Shown in pieces: positions 1-9,026 of a stretch of 64,000 bases of DNA. The notes below the pieces were generated by a model. It was given only the letters and a program-made list of their open reading frames with translations. It had not been told where the DNA came from and made no database searches. The position numbers and the translations under genes are program-made. How positions within the stretch are numbered: position 1 is the first letter of the stretch; every line of letters begins with the position of its first letter. Source of the stretch: Lactifluus volemus (lineage: Eukaryota; Basidiomycota; Agaricomycetes; Russulales; Russulaceae). The stretch spans positions 1-64,000 of the forward strand of contig WTXI01000037.1 of assembly GCA_022376515.1 (NCBI GenBank). The letters run 5' to 3'.

Positions 1-470
1 GGCAGTAGTGGTGGAGGCATAGGAGGCAGAGACAGAGGCGGAGGAAGCAGAGGGCAGAGGAAGAGGAGAGGAAGCGTCATCAGAGCGTGTTGGGGTGGGG
101 TGGGCAGCGTTATAAGGCGTTGGGGCAGGTGGATGCAAGGAATATGATGAATTAGAAAAAAAATTAGTGTTAGAAGTGGAAATAAAAAAAGTCACGATGC
201 ACCCAGGCCGTGCTTATAAACAACGGCGTTGCAGCGGCAAAGGAACACGCTGCTGCTGTTGCTTCCAGAGGGTGAGACATAGTAGCGACAGAAGGCAGAA
301 GAGCCTGAAGAGGCAACACAGGTGACAAAAGTGGCGACGAGATGACCATGTTGAAGCAACGAGAGGGAGGGAGTGTTGGAAACGAGGGCTGAGGCATGTC
401 AACATTGGGAAAGAATGTGCACGTGATTTGTGCATTGGCATGACTTAGCGAAATTTTCATGAATCATGAC
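1..470. repeat. purine-rich dispersed repeat, no gene
   Basis: The first ~130 bases are a GGA/GAGG-rich imperfect simple sequence. It is followed by an A-rich stretch and a segment (about 150-230) that resembles 4925-4995 inside the GC-rich element further right: both have an A run, then ATTAGTG, AGAAGT and a GACGCACC- or GATGCACC-like motif. Long open frames on the minus strand here have biased low-complexity composition and no recognisable domain, so I do not call a gene. It is probably a second, older copy of the same dispersed repeat. Confidence 0.4.
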
Positions 471-479
471 TTGCAAACT

Positions 480-745
480 TTTTCAGACAGATTAGTTAAA
501 TTATGTAAATTCTGTTTTTTTGCTTAGCACAATTAAAAGTCCCTTAAATTTTCATTATTTGCTTAAATATGTTAAGTGTGCTTAATGTCAGTCTTAATTG
601 TGCTGAGCATGTTGAGCCTGCTTAAGCTGCTTAATGGCACTTAAACAAAATTTTCATCAAGCAGAATTAAGCAAAAAAGTAAATTTAAGACTATTAAGAC
701 CACTAATCACCATTAAGCAACATGGACAATTGCTGATGTTGTCTG
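480..745. repeat. TTAA(G)-rich short-motif cluster
   Basis: This AT-rich stretch is crowded with variants of GCTTAAT, CTTAAG and TTAAG in both orientations, at least ten within about 200 bases, unlike anything around it. Such clusters are typical of subterminal binding sites of DNA transposons, but I can find no inverted termini or target duplication. It lies immediately left of the LINE fragment. Function unknown. Confidence 0.35.
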
Positions 746-750
746 AGGTG

Positions 751-1306
751 TGGGAACAAACAAGCAGCTTCCTGGCTCTTCGATGTGGGGCTCCAGCTCG
801 ACCCGGAGAAAACTGAATTCATGACCTTCCGTGCCTGCCATGTCACCTGCCATTTTGGCCCTCATATCACTCACCTTGCTCTTCAGGACCCATCTAATGG
901 TGAGTACTCTGTCAAAACAGCCCAGGTGGTACGCTACCTTGGGGTCTACTTCAATCCCACGCTCTCCTGGAAAGAACACGTCTCCATCATGGCCTCGAGG
1001 GCCTGCTCTTCCCTTGCGGCCCTTGGGGTCTTAGGTAATTCGGTTAGGGGTCTGGACTTTGCCAATTGGTGCAAGGTCTACCTCGCGGTAATCCTTCCAA
1101 TTCTCACTTATGGCTCCCCCATTTGGTTCACTGACGTCAAGCAGAAGGGCCTGGTTCAGTCGCTCCAAGTGGCACAGAACCAGGCCTGCCGCCGCCTCAG
1201 CGGGGCCTTCCGTACTACTCCCACTGCACCACTCCATCATTTGCTAGGTATTCCTCCCGTACTGTCATGGTTTACAGGGACCGTGGCTCGGAGTGAGCTT
1301 CAATAA
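751..1306 (+). pseudogene. LINE-type reverse transcriptase fragment (C-terminal part)
   Basis: The frame opens with FDVGLQLDPEKTEFMTF, then VVRYLGVYFNPTLSWKEHV, ASRACSSLAALGVLGNS, YLAVILPILTYGSPIW and QNQACRRLSGAFRTTP. That order (KTE box, LGV-F-P-LSW-EHV, ILTYG--W, Q-A-R--GAFRTTP) is the conserved end of the reverse transcriptase and its connector in fungal and animal non-LTR retrotransposons. The catalytic part upstream is missing, so the fragment begins inside the protein, and the frame ends at a stop at 1304-1306 soon after GIPPVLSWF. It belongs with the later pieces at 3427-4207 and 5675-6052 and with the poly-A tail at 6220. Dead copy. Confidence 0.8.
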
Positions 1307-2479
1307 TCAATCAAGAATGCGCAGGCAAGTTCCTGTGAAGGATAGACTTGACTGTGCAAACTCTCGGTGTTCGTATCGCGTGAGGCGGATAGTACGGGCC
1401 GGCGCACGTGATGGTCAGAGTTACCATTCCCAAAGAGGATAGACGGTGGCAGATGGACGAAGGACGATCTGTAAGTTCAACCGCAATGCAGGCGTGAGTG
1501 TGATTGGAATGCAAGGGATGCTCGCCTTCCAAGGACACTCGTGGGAGGTTGAACTAAGGTTTGTGCAAAATGAAGGGGGAGGAATTAGACAATCCTTCAC
1601 CCTCAATTTTGTACAAGGTTCAGGGCGTCTGTGAGCTTGTTTACAAGGGCGTAAACAGGCTAACAGATGTTCTGATTGTGGCGCGAAGGTACCTTAACTA
1701 AAGGTACGAAGAGGGGATGCACAAGAAAAAGAGAGGGAGATTGAGTGTCAAGCAACAACTGTGATTCTCGACGAAGCTGAAGCTGGGGCTTTAGCTCATC
1801 CATAGGGCCCTATTTATGCGTACAGAGGGCCTGCCAACTATCCTACAAGGGTCATAGTAAAGTAGCAAAGTCAAGACCATTGACTAAGGACCTGTCTCTG
1901 ACGGAATTTCCGCAACGACAGAACCCCCAGTTTGGCCAATTTGCGGCACTGACTGAGTTTTCTGAGTTATTTCACTTGGTTTCTGGTGGGATCTGTCTTT
2001 ATGAAAGAAGTGGAAGAAAGGCAGGGCCCTTCCTATAGATCAGTTAGCCTATGTGCACGTGTGTAGACTTGTTCGAGAGGGAGCCAGTCCTGATGACTCA
2101 AGAACTGACTCAGTGCATCTGACTCAAGGTCTGAGTCAAGAACGCTGACTCAAGACTTGAGTCATGATCCCTGAGTCAAATACATGTCCAAAACAGCAAT
2201 GCACAGCCCCTAGAAGTCAAACAGAGGGGGCTGGCTGAAGAAAGGGGTCCTAGGTCATAACACAAGTTGAAAAATGGACGGAAAACAGTAAGAAATGGGC
2301 TGGGCGGCCTGCATAACCGTAACACATATGCTACACTCTCCTTAAACTCCGGACACAGTACATTACACATCTTGCCTCTCTTCCCCCCTCGTCCCCTCTA
2401 CTTACAGTTATCACCCGTAATCCGGTGGCCCGATGGCACCCTTCCTTCGCCCCCCCTACTAATCTCCTGCGGTTGGTCG
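1307..2479. other. no gene seen; unassigned insert within the LINE
   Basis: Nothing protein-coding is convincing here. The stretch separates the reverse transcriptase fragment from later LINE pieces, so it is presumably inserted or badly decayed sequence. The one structured part is the regular TGASTCA array at 2094-2178, listed separately. No terminal inverted repeats or target duplications were found for the stretch as a whole. Confidence 0.4.
2094..2178. repeat. phased array of seven TGASTCA sites
   Basis: TGACTCA or its complement TGAGTCA starts at 2094, 2106, 2120, 2132, 2146, 2158 and 2172. The start-to-start spacing is exactly 12, 14, 12, 14, 12, 14, giving a 26-base period with two sites each. 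TGASTCA is the consensus of bZIP activators of the Gcn4/Cpc1/AP-1 type, which is established knowledge. Whether this array binds such a protein here is unknown. It may equally be a decayed minisatellite or transposon subterminal repeat. There is no gene immediately downstream. Confidence 0.75.
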
Positions 2480-2770
2480 AGTTGTGTTAAAGTAAAGCTC
2501 AGCGCGAATAGAAAGAACGCTGTTATATTTCGTAGCCAACCTGTTAAAGTAAAGCTATACAGGTATTTAGTTTATGTAGCTACGAAGAGAAGAGAAGAAA
2601 AAGGTGCTCACCTCAGCGCGAATAGAAAGAACGCTGAGGTACTACCGCTTAAGGCGGGGTTTTTATCTTCATATCGAGTGTGCCCTATGTGAAGGGTAGC
2701 AAAGGCCCCAGTGGGGTAGAAAGTACTCGAAACCTTTAAAAAAGGGGAATGATATCCCTGCTAAGGTATG
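2480..2770. other. hairpin-rich segment, possible mitochondrial insertion (NUMT)
   Basis: The segment holds compact GC hairpins separated by AT-rich sequence. One is a 9-base perfect stem ACCTCAGCG / CGCTGAGGT at 2610-2618 and 2632-2640; smaller ones are CCGC-TTAAG-GCGG and CCCC-AGT-GGGG. A 25-base unit, CTCAGCGCG followed by AATAGAAAGAACGCTG, occurs at 2499-2523 and again at 2612-2636, and GTTAAAGTAAAGCT also occurs twice. This texture resembles intergenic regions of fungal mitochondrial genomes and is unlike the surrounding nuclear repeats. No mitochondrial gene can be read, so the origin is inference. The solo LTR inserted at its right edge. Confidence 0.35.
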
Positions 2771-2775
2771 AAAGG

Positions 2776-3377
2776 TGTTAAGGTTCCAAGTAGGACCTTT
2801 GTACGAAGTGTACGAGCGTTCGTAAAGTCAAGAGCGAGACTTGCAAGACGTGCAAGTCAAGATCAAAGGTTCGATAAGGATGAGACTTAGTAAACGACTA
2901 AGTCAAGAGCGTTTCAGAGGTCAAGGGCTTTGGGCTCAGGGTGAGACCAAAGTGTCAAGAAGTCGAAGAGCGTGATGTCAAGAGGGTTCTCTCAGGTCTG
3001 ATGCTTCTAGGCAAGCAAGGTTCTAATAGATAGAAGACTTGGATTGCGAAACAAAACTGAGACTTAAGGTCTCTAGGGCAGAAAGTACAGGTTTATATAT
3101 AAGAAGACGTGGCTATGTACACAGCCGTAGGGGCTGTGACCTTCGTACAGCTTTCAGGTTTTGAAACATGTTTCAGGAATCAGCAAGTCATCCTGTGCAT
3201 GTGGCTGTTGCTTGAGGCTGTACGGTGCTGTGTAAGGCTGTTCATGGGAAAAATAAGTAAGCGATCTGAAACAAAGCGATCGGCAGTCCATCCGCATAAG
3301 CAAGGGAGTCAGCAGAAATGAATCAGCAGTCCGAAAATGTATAGTATGAGTCAGCAAGCACGTGCCAGTCCATAACA
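2776..3377 (+). mobile_element. solo LTR 1 (602 bases)
   Basis: The element starts TGTTAAGGTTCC and ends GTCCATAACA, the TG...CA ends of a long terminal repeat, and is flanked by the 5-base direct duplication AAAGG at 2771-2775 and 3378-3382. There is no internal region, so it is a solo LTR left by recombination between two LTRs. A TATA-like GTTTATATAT at 3091-3100 may mark the old promoter. A close relative lies at 29736-30340 inside the second hAT copy in the same orientation, and the two differ by scattered substitutions and small indels. Copia or Gypsy origin cannot be decided from an LTR alone. Confidence 0.9.
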
Positions 3378-3426
3378 AAAGGGAAGGATAAGGGTAAAGT
3401 CAAACTTCTTCGCTGATCTACCGTCC

Positions 3427-4207
3427 ATGGTCCGTGCACGCCACTTTAGGGCTGGCCAATGTACGTACTCCAACAAGTTGATGAACCCTACTGCATTCCC
3501 TTTCTCTTTCCCCTCTCTTCCTTATCTCCTGGCCTGGTCACACCCCAGCCTCACTATGTTTACCTCTCCTCCTCCCACCAAAGACATTAACGCGGCCACT
3601 AGGGCCCTCATTGCCAAACCCCTCCCTCTAGCACATTATCTCTTTGTTCGATCTCTCCCCCTCCCCATCCCCAATACTTACGGTCATGCCTTCTTACTCT
3701 ACAGTGGGGAGTTGTTGCTGCAGTCGGGGGTGTCGGTGGACATGGACCGGAGATGGTCACTCCTTAAAGCCCTTTCGCAGGGTCTCAATTTTTTCCTCAC
3801 GCTCCCTTCGGGGGGCTTGCTTCTCATTCTCCTGCCCAACCGGCTTGTTCTGCCTTACCTTACGGACCTTTCTACTAAGTCCCCTTTTCTTTCCTTCGCC
3901 TCCTTTTTTACCTTTTCCTTATTTTCTTTTCTTGACCCTTCTCCTGAGCGCTCCGTGGAGCTACGGCTCTTCAAGGAATCCTGGTCTTGCCTCCGTGGGA
4001 CGGAGGAACTTGCCCGTCTTTTGGAGACGGTGCAACCGGCCCTAGTGATCGACCCTCCAGTCCCTCCTTCTACCCTCGCCTATCACTTGTGGGACGCCGA
4101 TCTCGCCTCCGGCGAACTCCCTCGTACGCTGGGCCACAAAGCCTGGAGGGCCTGCCCTCCTACTCCCTCTAACCGTCCACCTCCCTTTGTTCAAGGCCTC
4201 TTGTCTA
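3427..4207 (+). pseudogene. LINE fragment, linker and RNase H-like region
   Basis: An open frame of about 260 codons continues to the edge of the GC-rich insert. Its middle (LLKALSQGLNFFLTLP, then LTDLSTKSPFLSFASFF, then ERSVELR) has the spacing and composition of the RNase H-like part of fungal LINE second reading frames, but the catalytic acidic residues cannot be assigned with confidence, so the copy is degenerate. Length and position fit a gap between reverse transcriptase (751-1306) and C-terminal part (5675-6052). The reading frame shifts across the 4208-5669 insertion. Confidence 0.5.
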
Positions 4208-5669
4208 GACTGTCCGCGGGCCGGGCCTGGCCCTCCTGGCCCTAGGGCCGACCCGGACCGGCCCCTTGAGGGCCAGGGCCAGGGCCAGCAGCAGGCGGCC
4301 CTCACATCGAGGGCCAGGGCCAGGGCCAGACAATTTTATGAGCGGCCCTTAGGGCCGGCCCGGGGCCGGCCCTGCTGGCCCTACCCATAGGGAGGCTGCG
4401 AGGGTGGGGCTGCAGGGCGGTGCCGCAACGGCGGCGTCGGGGCAGCAGCAGTGACGGCAGGGGCGGCGGGGCAGTGGCGGCGGCGTCGGGGCAGCAAAAG
4501 TGATGGGGGGGGGGGACGCAGCAGCGACGGCGGGGCAGTGGCGGCAGCGTCAGGGCAGCAGTAGCGACGGCAGAGCGGCGGCAGAGGCGACACTATCTGG
4601 ACAGCGGTGGCGGCATCTGGATAGCGGCGGCGGCGGCGTCAGGGCAGGGGCGACAGCGTCTGGATCGCGGCGGCGGGGTCGGGGTAGCAGCAACCATGGC
4701 GGGGCAGCGGCCGCAGCATCGGGGTAGCAGCGGCCACCGCAGCGGTGGCGAGGGGAGATGGCAGGCGGCACACCCAGGCAAGACTTTGGGGAGACGTCAC
4801 GCGAGTGTCCCAATCGCAGGCGTCAAGCGTCGGGCGGTCGCAAAAGCGACGTCCGAACGACGGTGACGCCATCGAATGTCCACGCGTAACGCCCCTCAGT
4901 GCCAGCGGCTGGGGGACGAAAAGGGGAATGAGAAAAAAAAAGATTAGTGCAAGAAGTCAAAGAAAATGCCATGACGCACCAGCATGTACCATGCAATCAA
5001 CAGAGCGGTGGCGACAACATGGGGCGAGTGGTGACGACGACAGGGGACGAGCGGTGGCGGCGACGAGAGCGAGGGGTAGCGGCAATAAGAGGGCGCGAGA
5101 GAGGCGAAGACGGAGGGCGGGAGATGGCGACGACAGAAAGGGCGCGAGAGGGGCGATGGTGATGCGATGGCGGTGACAGAAAGCAGGCATGGAGACAGAA
5201 AGGGACGCAGGCGAGGGGGCGTGAAAAGGCAAGTCGCGGCTTGAAGTTCGAGTTGACTAAGTGAAGTGGCAGGCGTACGGGCTGAGGCAAGACAATTGTT
5301 TAAGATAAGCTATGGGAAACAATTTAATCGAGCTGCTATGGTGTAGTGGCGAACTGTCCAAGAGCCTTAGTTTTGGTATGCACTGGTCGAGAGTTCGAAT
5401 CCCGGCGTGTACAGTTGTCAGAAAGTAGCTGTGAGCTGATTATGCAAGCAAGTGTGAGAAACTTTTACTGAAATTAATTAATTGACTGATTATTTTTTTT
5501 AAGGGGTAGGGCCGGGTCGGCCCCGGGCCGGCCCCGGGTCGGGCCAGGGCCAGCTGATGCTGGCCCTCCAAGGGCCAGGGCCAACTGTAGGGCGGACCGG
5601 CCCTGAGGGCCAGGGCCAGGGCCGGGCAAAATGGGGGTGGCCCTGGCCCGGACCGGCCCCCGGACAGTC
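4208..5669. mobile_element. GC-rich non-autonomous DNA element with inverted ends
   Basis: The left end reads GACTGTCCGCGGGCCGG and the right end is its imperfect reverse complement, finishing CCCCCGGACAGTC. The dinucleotide TA flanks both sides (4206-4207 and 5670-5671), and removing the element rejoins LINE sequence. Inside both ends are dozens of GGGCC/GGCCC and AGGGCC units; the centre is a CGG/CAG-rich low-complexity block (about 4400-5200) and a tRNA-like segment. No transposase is encoded, so it would need one in trans. A TA duplication suggests a Tc1/mariner-like mechanism, but a longer degraded duplication cannot be excluded. Open frames over the CGG block are composition artefacts. 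Confidence 0.6.
5335..5412 (+). other. tRNA-like sequence, probably SINE-derived
   Basis: An A-box-like TGGTGTAGTGG (5339-5349) and a B-box GAGTTCGAATCCC (5391-5403) lie about 40 bases apart, as in the internal promoter of RNA polymerase III. The bases flanking the TTCGAAT loop do not form a good T stem and there is no matching acceptor stem, so it is not a functional tRNA gene. A T-rich stretch follows near 5490. Best explained as a tRNA-derived SINE head or decayed tRNA copy carried inside the GC-rich element. Confidence 0.5.
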
Positions 5670-5674
5670 TACTC

Positions 5675-6052
5675 TTGTCTCACAAGAATCGACACCTCTT
5701 CATGTCGGGCCTCCAATTACTCAGCCAACATGCCTTCTTTGCCGACTACAGTGACCATTTCCAGCCGCTAGCTGGAGACAACACTTACTGCCCTTGCAAT
5801 GAAGTTCCCTTCACTCCTCTTCTTTCCCCACTGCATTCTGGGCCGCCCACGCCACCTCCTATCCACCGTTACTCCATCGCCCACGTCCTATGGGACTGCC
5901 ACCTCTTCTGCGAACACCGCGACGAGACGATCGCTGGTTTCTCCCCCCAATACCTCTTCTCCACCGAAGACGGGGGACGGCGTGTCGCACGATTCCTCTT
6001 TCTTACCCAACAGGGCCTCCGTCCCCTCCCTCCTAGACCCGATCCCCCTTGA
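5675..6052 (+). pseudogene. LINE C-terminal fragment with CPC-H-C zinc-knuckle-like motif
   Basis: The frame contains HAFFADYSDHF, CPCNEVPFTP, then HVLWDCHLFCEHRDETI and a tail FSTEDGGRRVARFLFLTQQGL. The order 'GHAF--Y---F----CPC-E---H-L--C-L---R' followed by 'L-T-EG---LA-FL' is the classic C-terminus after RNase H in fungal LINEs. It ends with a stop about 170 bases before the poly-A tract, as expected for the 3' end of such an element. Confidence is good for family and poor for subgroup. Confidence 0.75.
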
Positions 6053-6236
6053 ATGATTCCGGCCCCGGCCACACTCTCCCTCCTTATTTTCCCCTTCTTA
6101 TCCCACACCTTCTGTCATCTCTTTCTTATCCGTTTCCTTACTAGTATCCTTTGATTGGTATCTTGTACAGAGTAACTTAGTCTTGTCGCAATACATGCGG
6201 GGACTCTAAACCCCAATTCAAAAAAAAAAAAAAAAA
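6053..6236 (+). mobile_element. LINE 3' untranslated end with poly-A tract
   Basis: After the last LINE stop, pyrimidine-rich sequence leads to AAACCCCAATTC and a run of 17 A (6220-6236). The next base starts the first F-box repeat unit exactly where homology with 58374 onward begins, so the LINE 3' end forms the left boundary of the array in this window. The 5' side of the insertion and any target duplication lie in degraded sequence or outside the window. Confidence 0.7.
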
Positions 6237-7489
6237 GAGGTGTGGGAACAATTCCCACTCAACACGACCTTCCTCACCACTTCGTCGTCACACCTCTTGC
6301 CCCTTACTTCCTTAATACTATCAATTTCCCATTTTACGTCTACGCTATAATCCACTTGAGTATCCATGCCAGCATTTCCGCTTCGTGACGAACATCTCCG
6401 AGCTCGAGTCCTCGAGTCAGCGTGATCCCCTTCAATTTATCAGGTCAGAATTTCTCCTCTGTCTTTCTTCCTTTTCCTCTTTTATCCTATCTGCAACACA
6501 CCCACACCCACGTCATCGTCCGTTGCGTTCTCATATGGACTATGATAGTGAGTCGTAGTTCGTTCTGTCCTTGTGCTCCTTTCATTTCTCCCCTTGAGAC
6601 CGTGACCCGCTAGTGGCTAGCATATCTACCATCCCTCGAGGAAGTCTAATGGTGCGCAGAACGAGCAGAATGTCACACGAACAGTGGCATCTTCCTGGAA
6701 ATGAGCCAAGACGTTTGTGAGTGAGTTGCCTTCTCCGTTCTCCACACTACCCCTGCGACCGCTTCTCTCAGATTTCCTGTGTCCGCGGTGTACTAGCCTG
6801 CCCTACCTGAACGACAAGTTGGTAACTATCATTCCATCATTTATGCGATTACAACCATCATGGGTCTCGACGACATCAACAAGAATTGAACACTCAGGCT
6901 GCACCGGAGATGTACCACCTCGAGCACGCGAAAGACCATTAGTTCTCGCGAGTACTTCAAAATATCCGATTGTGTGTCGACTTATGGACGGAATTACATG
7001 TTCATATTCGGGAGAGTACGTACAGCCCTGTCCCTCCACCTATGCCATACGACGGCTGTTGGGCGTAACTAGTAATAAGCGCTGTCGAGAACCATCCCTA
7101 TCACTGCTCATCGTGGTGGACTTTGCCTTCGATGTTCCTCTTCTCGGGGACATCTTTGTATCGTTCGTTGGTACACTTGAACTTTATACATGATACTTAA
7201 TGATACCCAGAGTGGATGTTGGCCTCTGTCGCTGCCAGATGGGTGACCGTATTCTCATTGGCTCAGGGCTGTGGTGCACGTGCATCATGCATACCTCAAC
7301 AACACAGCCTCTCTGCGGCCCTCAGCTGAACTATCAACGCCTCTGTCAAAGAGTTCTCTTTTCTCGCAGGTATGTCCAGAATCCAGATCCCTCAGTGCAA
7401 TAACAGCCTAAGCTAACTCCGTGCTTGCTAAGTTCGAACTACTAGGAGTCACACTCGACAGCCCATTAACTATCCCATCTTCTCAACGA
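6237..7489. other. spacer upstream of gene A
   Basis: No intact gene. It holds the palindrome GTGGGAA-CAA-TTCCCAC (6242-6258), a DUF6534-like relic ending FDVPLLGDIFVSFVG (7114-7193, + strand), a TATA-like CTTTATACATGATAC near 7182-7196, and a likely 5'-leader intron beginning GTATGTCC near 7370. The whole block is nearly identical to 58373-59624 upstream of gene L, far closer than to the block upstream of its neighbour B. Confidence 0.6.
6242..6258. promoter_or_regulatory. conserved spacer palindrome
   Basis: GTGGGAACAATTCCCAC is a perfect 7-base inverted repeat around CAA. Matching or near-matching copies sit at a similar place 1.2-1.4 kb before the start of most genes: 10058-10074 (B), 33685-33701 (F), 54746-54762 (K) and 58377-58393 (L) are perfect; G (38036), I, D, E, H and J have one or a few changes. 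It could be a protein-binding site, or it may persist only because the spacers are recent copies. Confidence 0.4.
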
Positions 7490-9026
7490 ATGTTACAAGC
7501 ACCATCATCTATACATCGTCTGAAGGCGATTTTTAAGCAAAGAGGCCCAGGTACGTCTCAGGACCAGGGTTGCCGCTGAAGCAATTACTCACTTGGATCG
7601 AGTAGACCCGAATACTTTCCCACGCATTACAATCGGATCCCTCCCTGACAATGTCCTCCTCGACATCTTCGACTTCTGTCAAATGCTAGCCGAGTCCCCT
7701 CGATGGTGGCATGCGCTGGTGCACGTATGCGGAAGGTGGAGATACATTGTGTTTCAATCGCCGCTGCGTCTTCATTTGCGACTTGTATGCGATGCGAACA
7801 CACCCGTGAAGAAGACGCTAGATGTCTGGCCACGCGGGTTTCCTATCGTTATACAGGAATCGAGATTGCGACTCCCTCTGGGTGGAGCTAACATTATTGC
7901 CGCACTCGAGCATCGCGATCGCGTATCCGAAATCGATCTCACTATAACAAATACTCTATTGAAGCGACTCAACAAAGCGATGAAGAAGCCGTATCCAGTT
8001 TTGACACATCTTCGCCTTCATTCTCCGAGGCCTGCACCGGTGCTTCGCGATACCTTTTTGGGTGGATCTGCCCCGCGTCTCAAGTATCTCAACTTGTTTG
8101 GTATTCCATTTCCGGCACTACCAAAATTGCTTCCATCTTGCCATAATCTTGTCGATGTTCGACTGTGGAACACACCTAATACCGGTTACATTTCACCCGA
8201 AGCTATGGCCACAGCCCTATCCGCGTTGACCAAGCTTAAACTCTTCCTCATTGTATTCGAATCCCCTGCTTCTCGTCCTGATCCAACAAATAGACCTCCC
8301 TCTTTATTGACACGTATTGTCCTCCCCGCTCTCACCTATTTGGGGTTCCACGGCGCCAGCGAGTACTTTGAGAATCTTGTGGCTCGGATCGACACTCCTT
8401 CTCTTCTTTCCGTTTATACACGGTTCTTCAATCAGCTCGATTTTGACATTCCACATTTCCTCCAGTTTATCGGTCGCACACAGATCCCCAGATCCTTCGA
8501 GGAAGCAAAGCTGTACTTTGAAGAAAAAAACGTCTACATCCACGTTGGTTATCGTGACCCACCGGGAGGGAAGGAATTTCGGATCGCTCTGTGGATCGCG
8601 ATATCGTGTCATGCGTTGGATTGGCAGGTCGCGTGGCTAGCTCACATATGCGGCAAGATTTCGCCTTTCTTATCCAATGTAGAACGGCTTCTCATCACTA
8701 CCAGTGCCAGTGACTCTGACGATGGGAGTACATTGAACGTAGCGTTTCCAGATTGGGAAGACTTCGTGGATAACCCCCAATGGCTGGAGCTCTTTCATGC
8801 GTTTTCGGCTTTGCAGCACATGCGTATACCACCCAGACTGGGAGAACTTATTGGATCTGCACTGCAAGAGCTCACTGAGGAAAGGGTCATGGACGCGTTG
8901 CCGATGCTACGCCATCTCCACCTTCCACCCCCATCTGAGTCCACGCAGCAGGCTATACAGCCATTCATTTCCTCACGCCAGCGTTCCAGTTGCCCTATCA
9001 CTGTCTATCTCACAGAAATGTACTGA
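7490..9026 (+). CDS. F-box/LRR-like protein, array gene A
   Basis: Predicted SCF ubiquitin-ligase specificity subunit: the F-box would bind Skp1 and the C-terminal repeat region a substrate. Exon 1 is 7490-7550, the intron 7551-7605 (GTACGT...GAGTAG) and exon 2 7606-9026, in frame for 493 residues. The start is ATGTTACAAG, because the ATG used by most relatives (ATGCATCAT) reads ATACATCGT here. The F-box lies at about residues 31-75 (GSLPDNVLLDIFDFC, then WWHALVHVCGRWRYIVF). Leucine-rich beta-strand-like stretches follow (LTHLRL, LKYLNL, LVDVRL, LTYLGF), then DPPGGKEF, CGKISPFLSNVERL and a conserved DNPQWLE...LPMLRHL end. The segment before DWEDFVDN is the longest in the family (TTSASDSDDGSTLN). 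Substrate unknown; Skp1 binding is inferred from family. Confidence 0.85.

Noticed and set aside
785..1306. Active LINE
   Set aside because: The reverse transcriptase catalytic half is missing and the remaining parts are separated by unrelated insertions and frame changes.
4381..5290. Several overlapping frames on both strands in the CGG-rich block
   Set aside because: Proline/arginine/alanine-rich translations on all frames are the product of GC-rich simple sequence inside a transposable element.
5335..5412. Functional tRNA gene
   Set aside because: A- and B-box are present but T stem and acceptor stem do not pair.
8304..8612. Minus-strand frames antisense to the F-box genes (present in nearly every copy)
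   Set aside because: They are shadows of the conserved + strand coding sequence; start and end points vary and no splice or domain signals support them.
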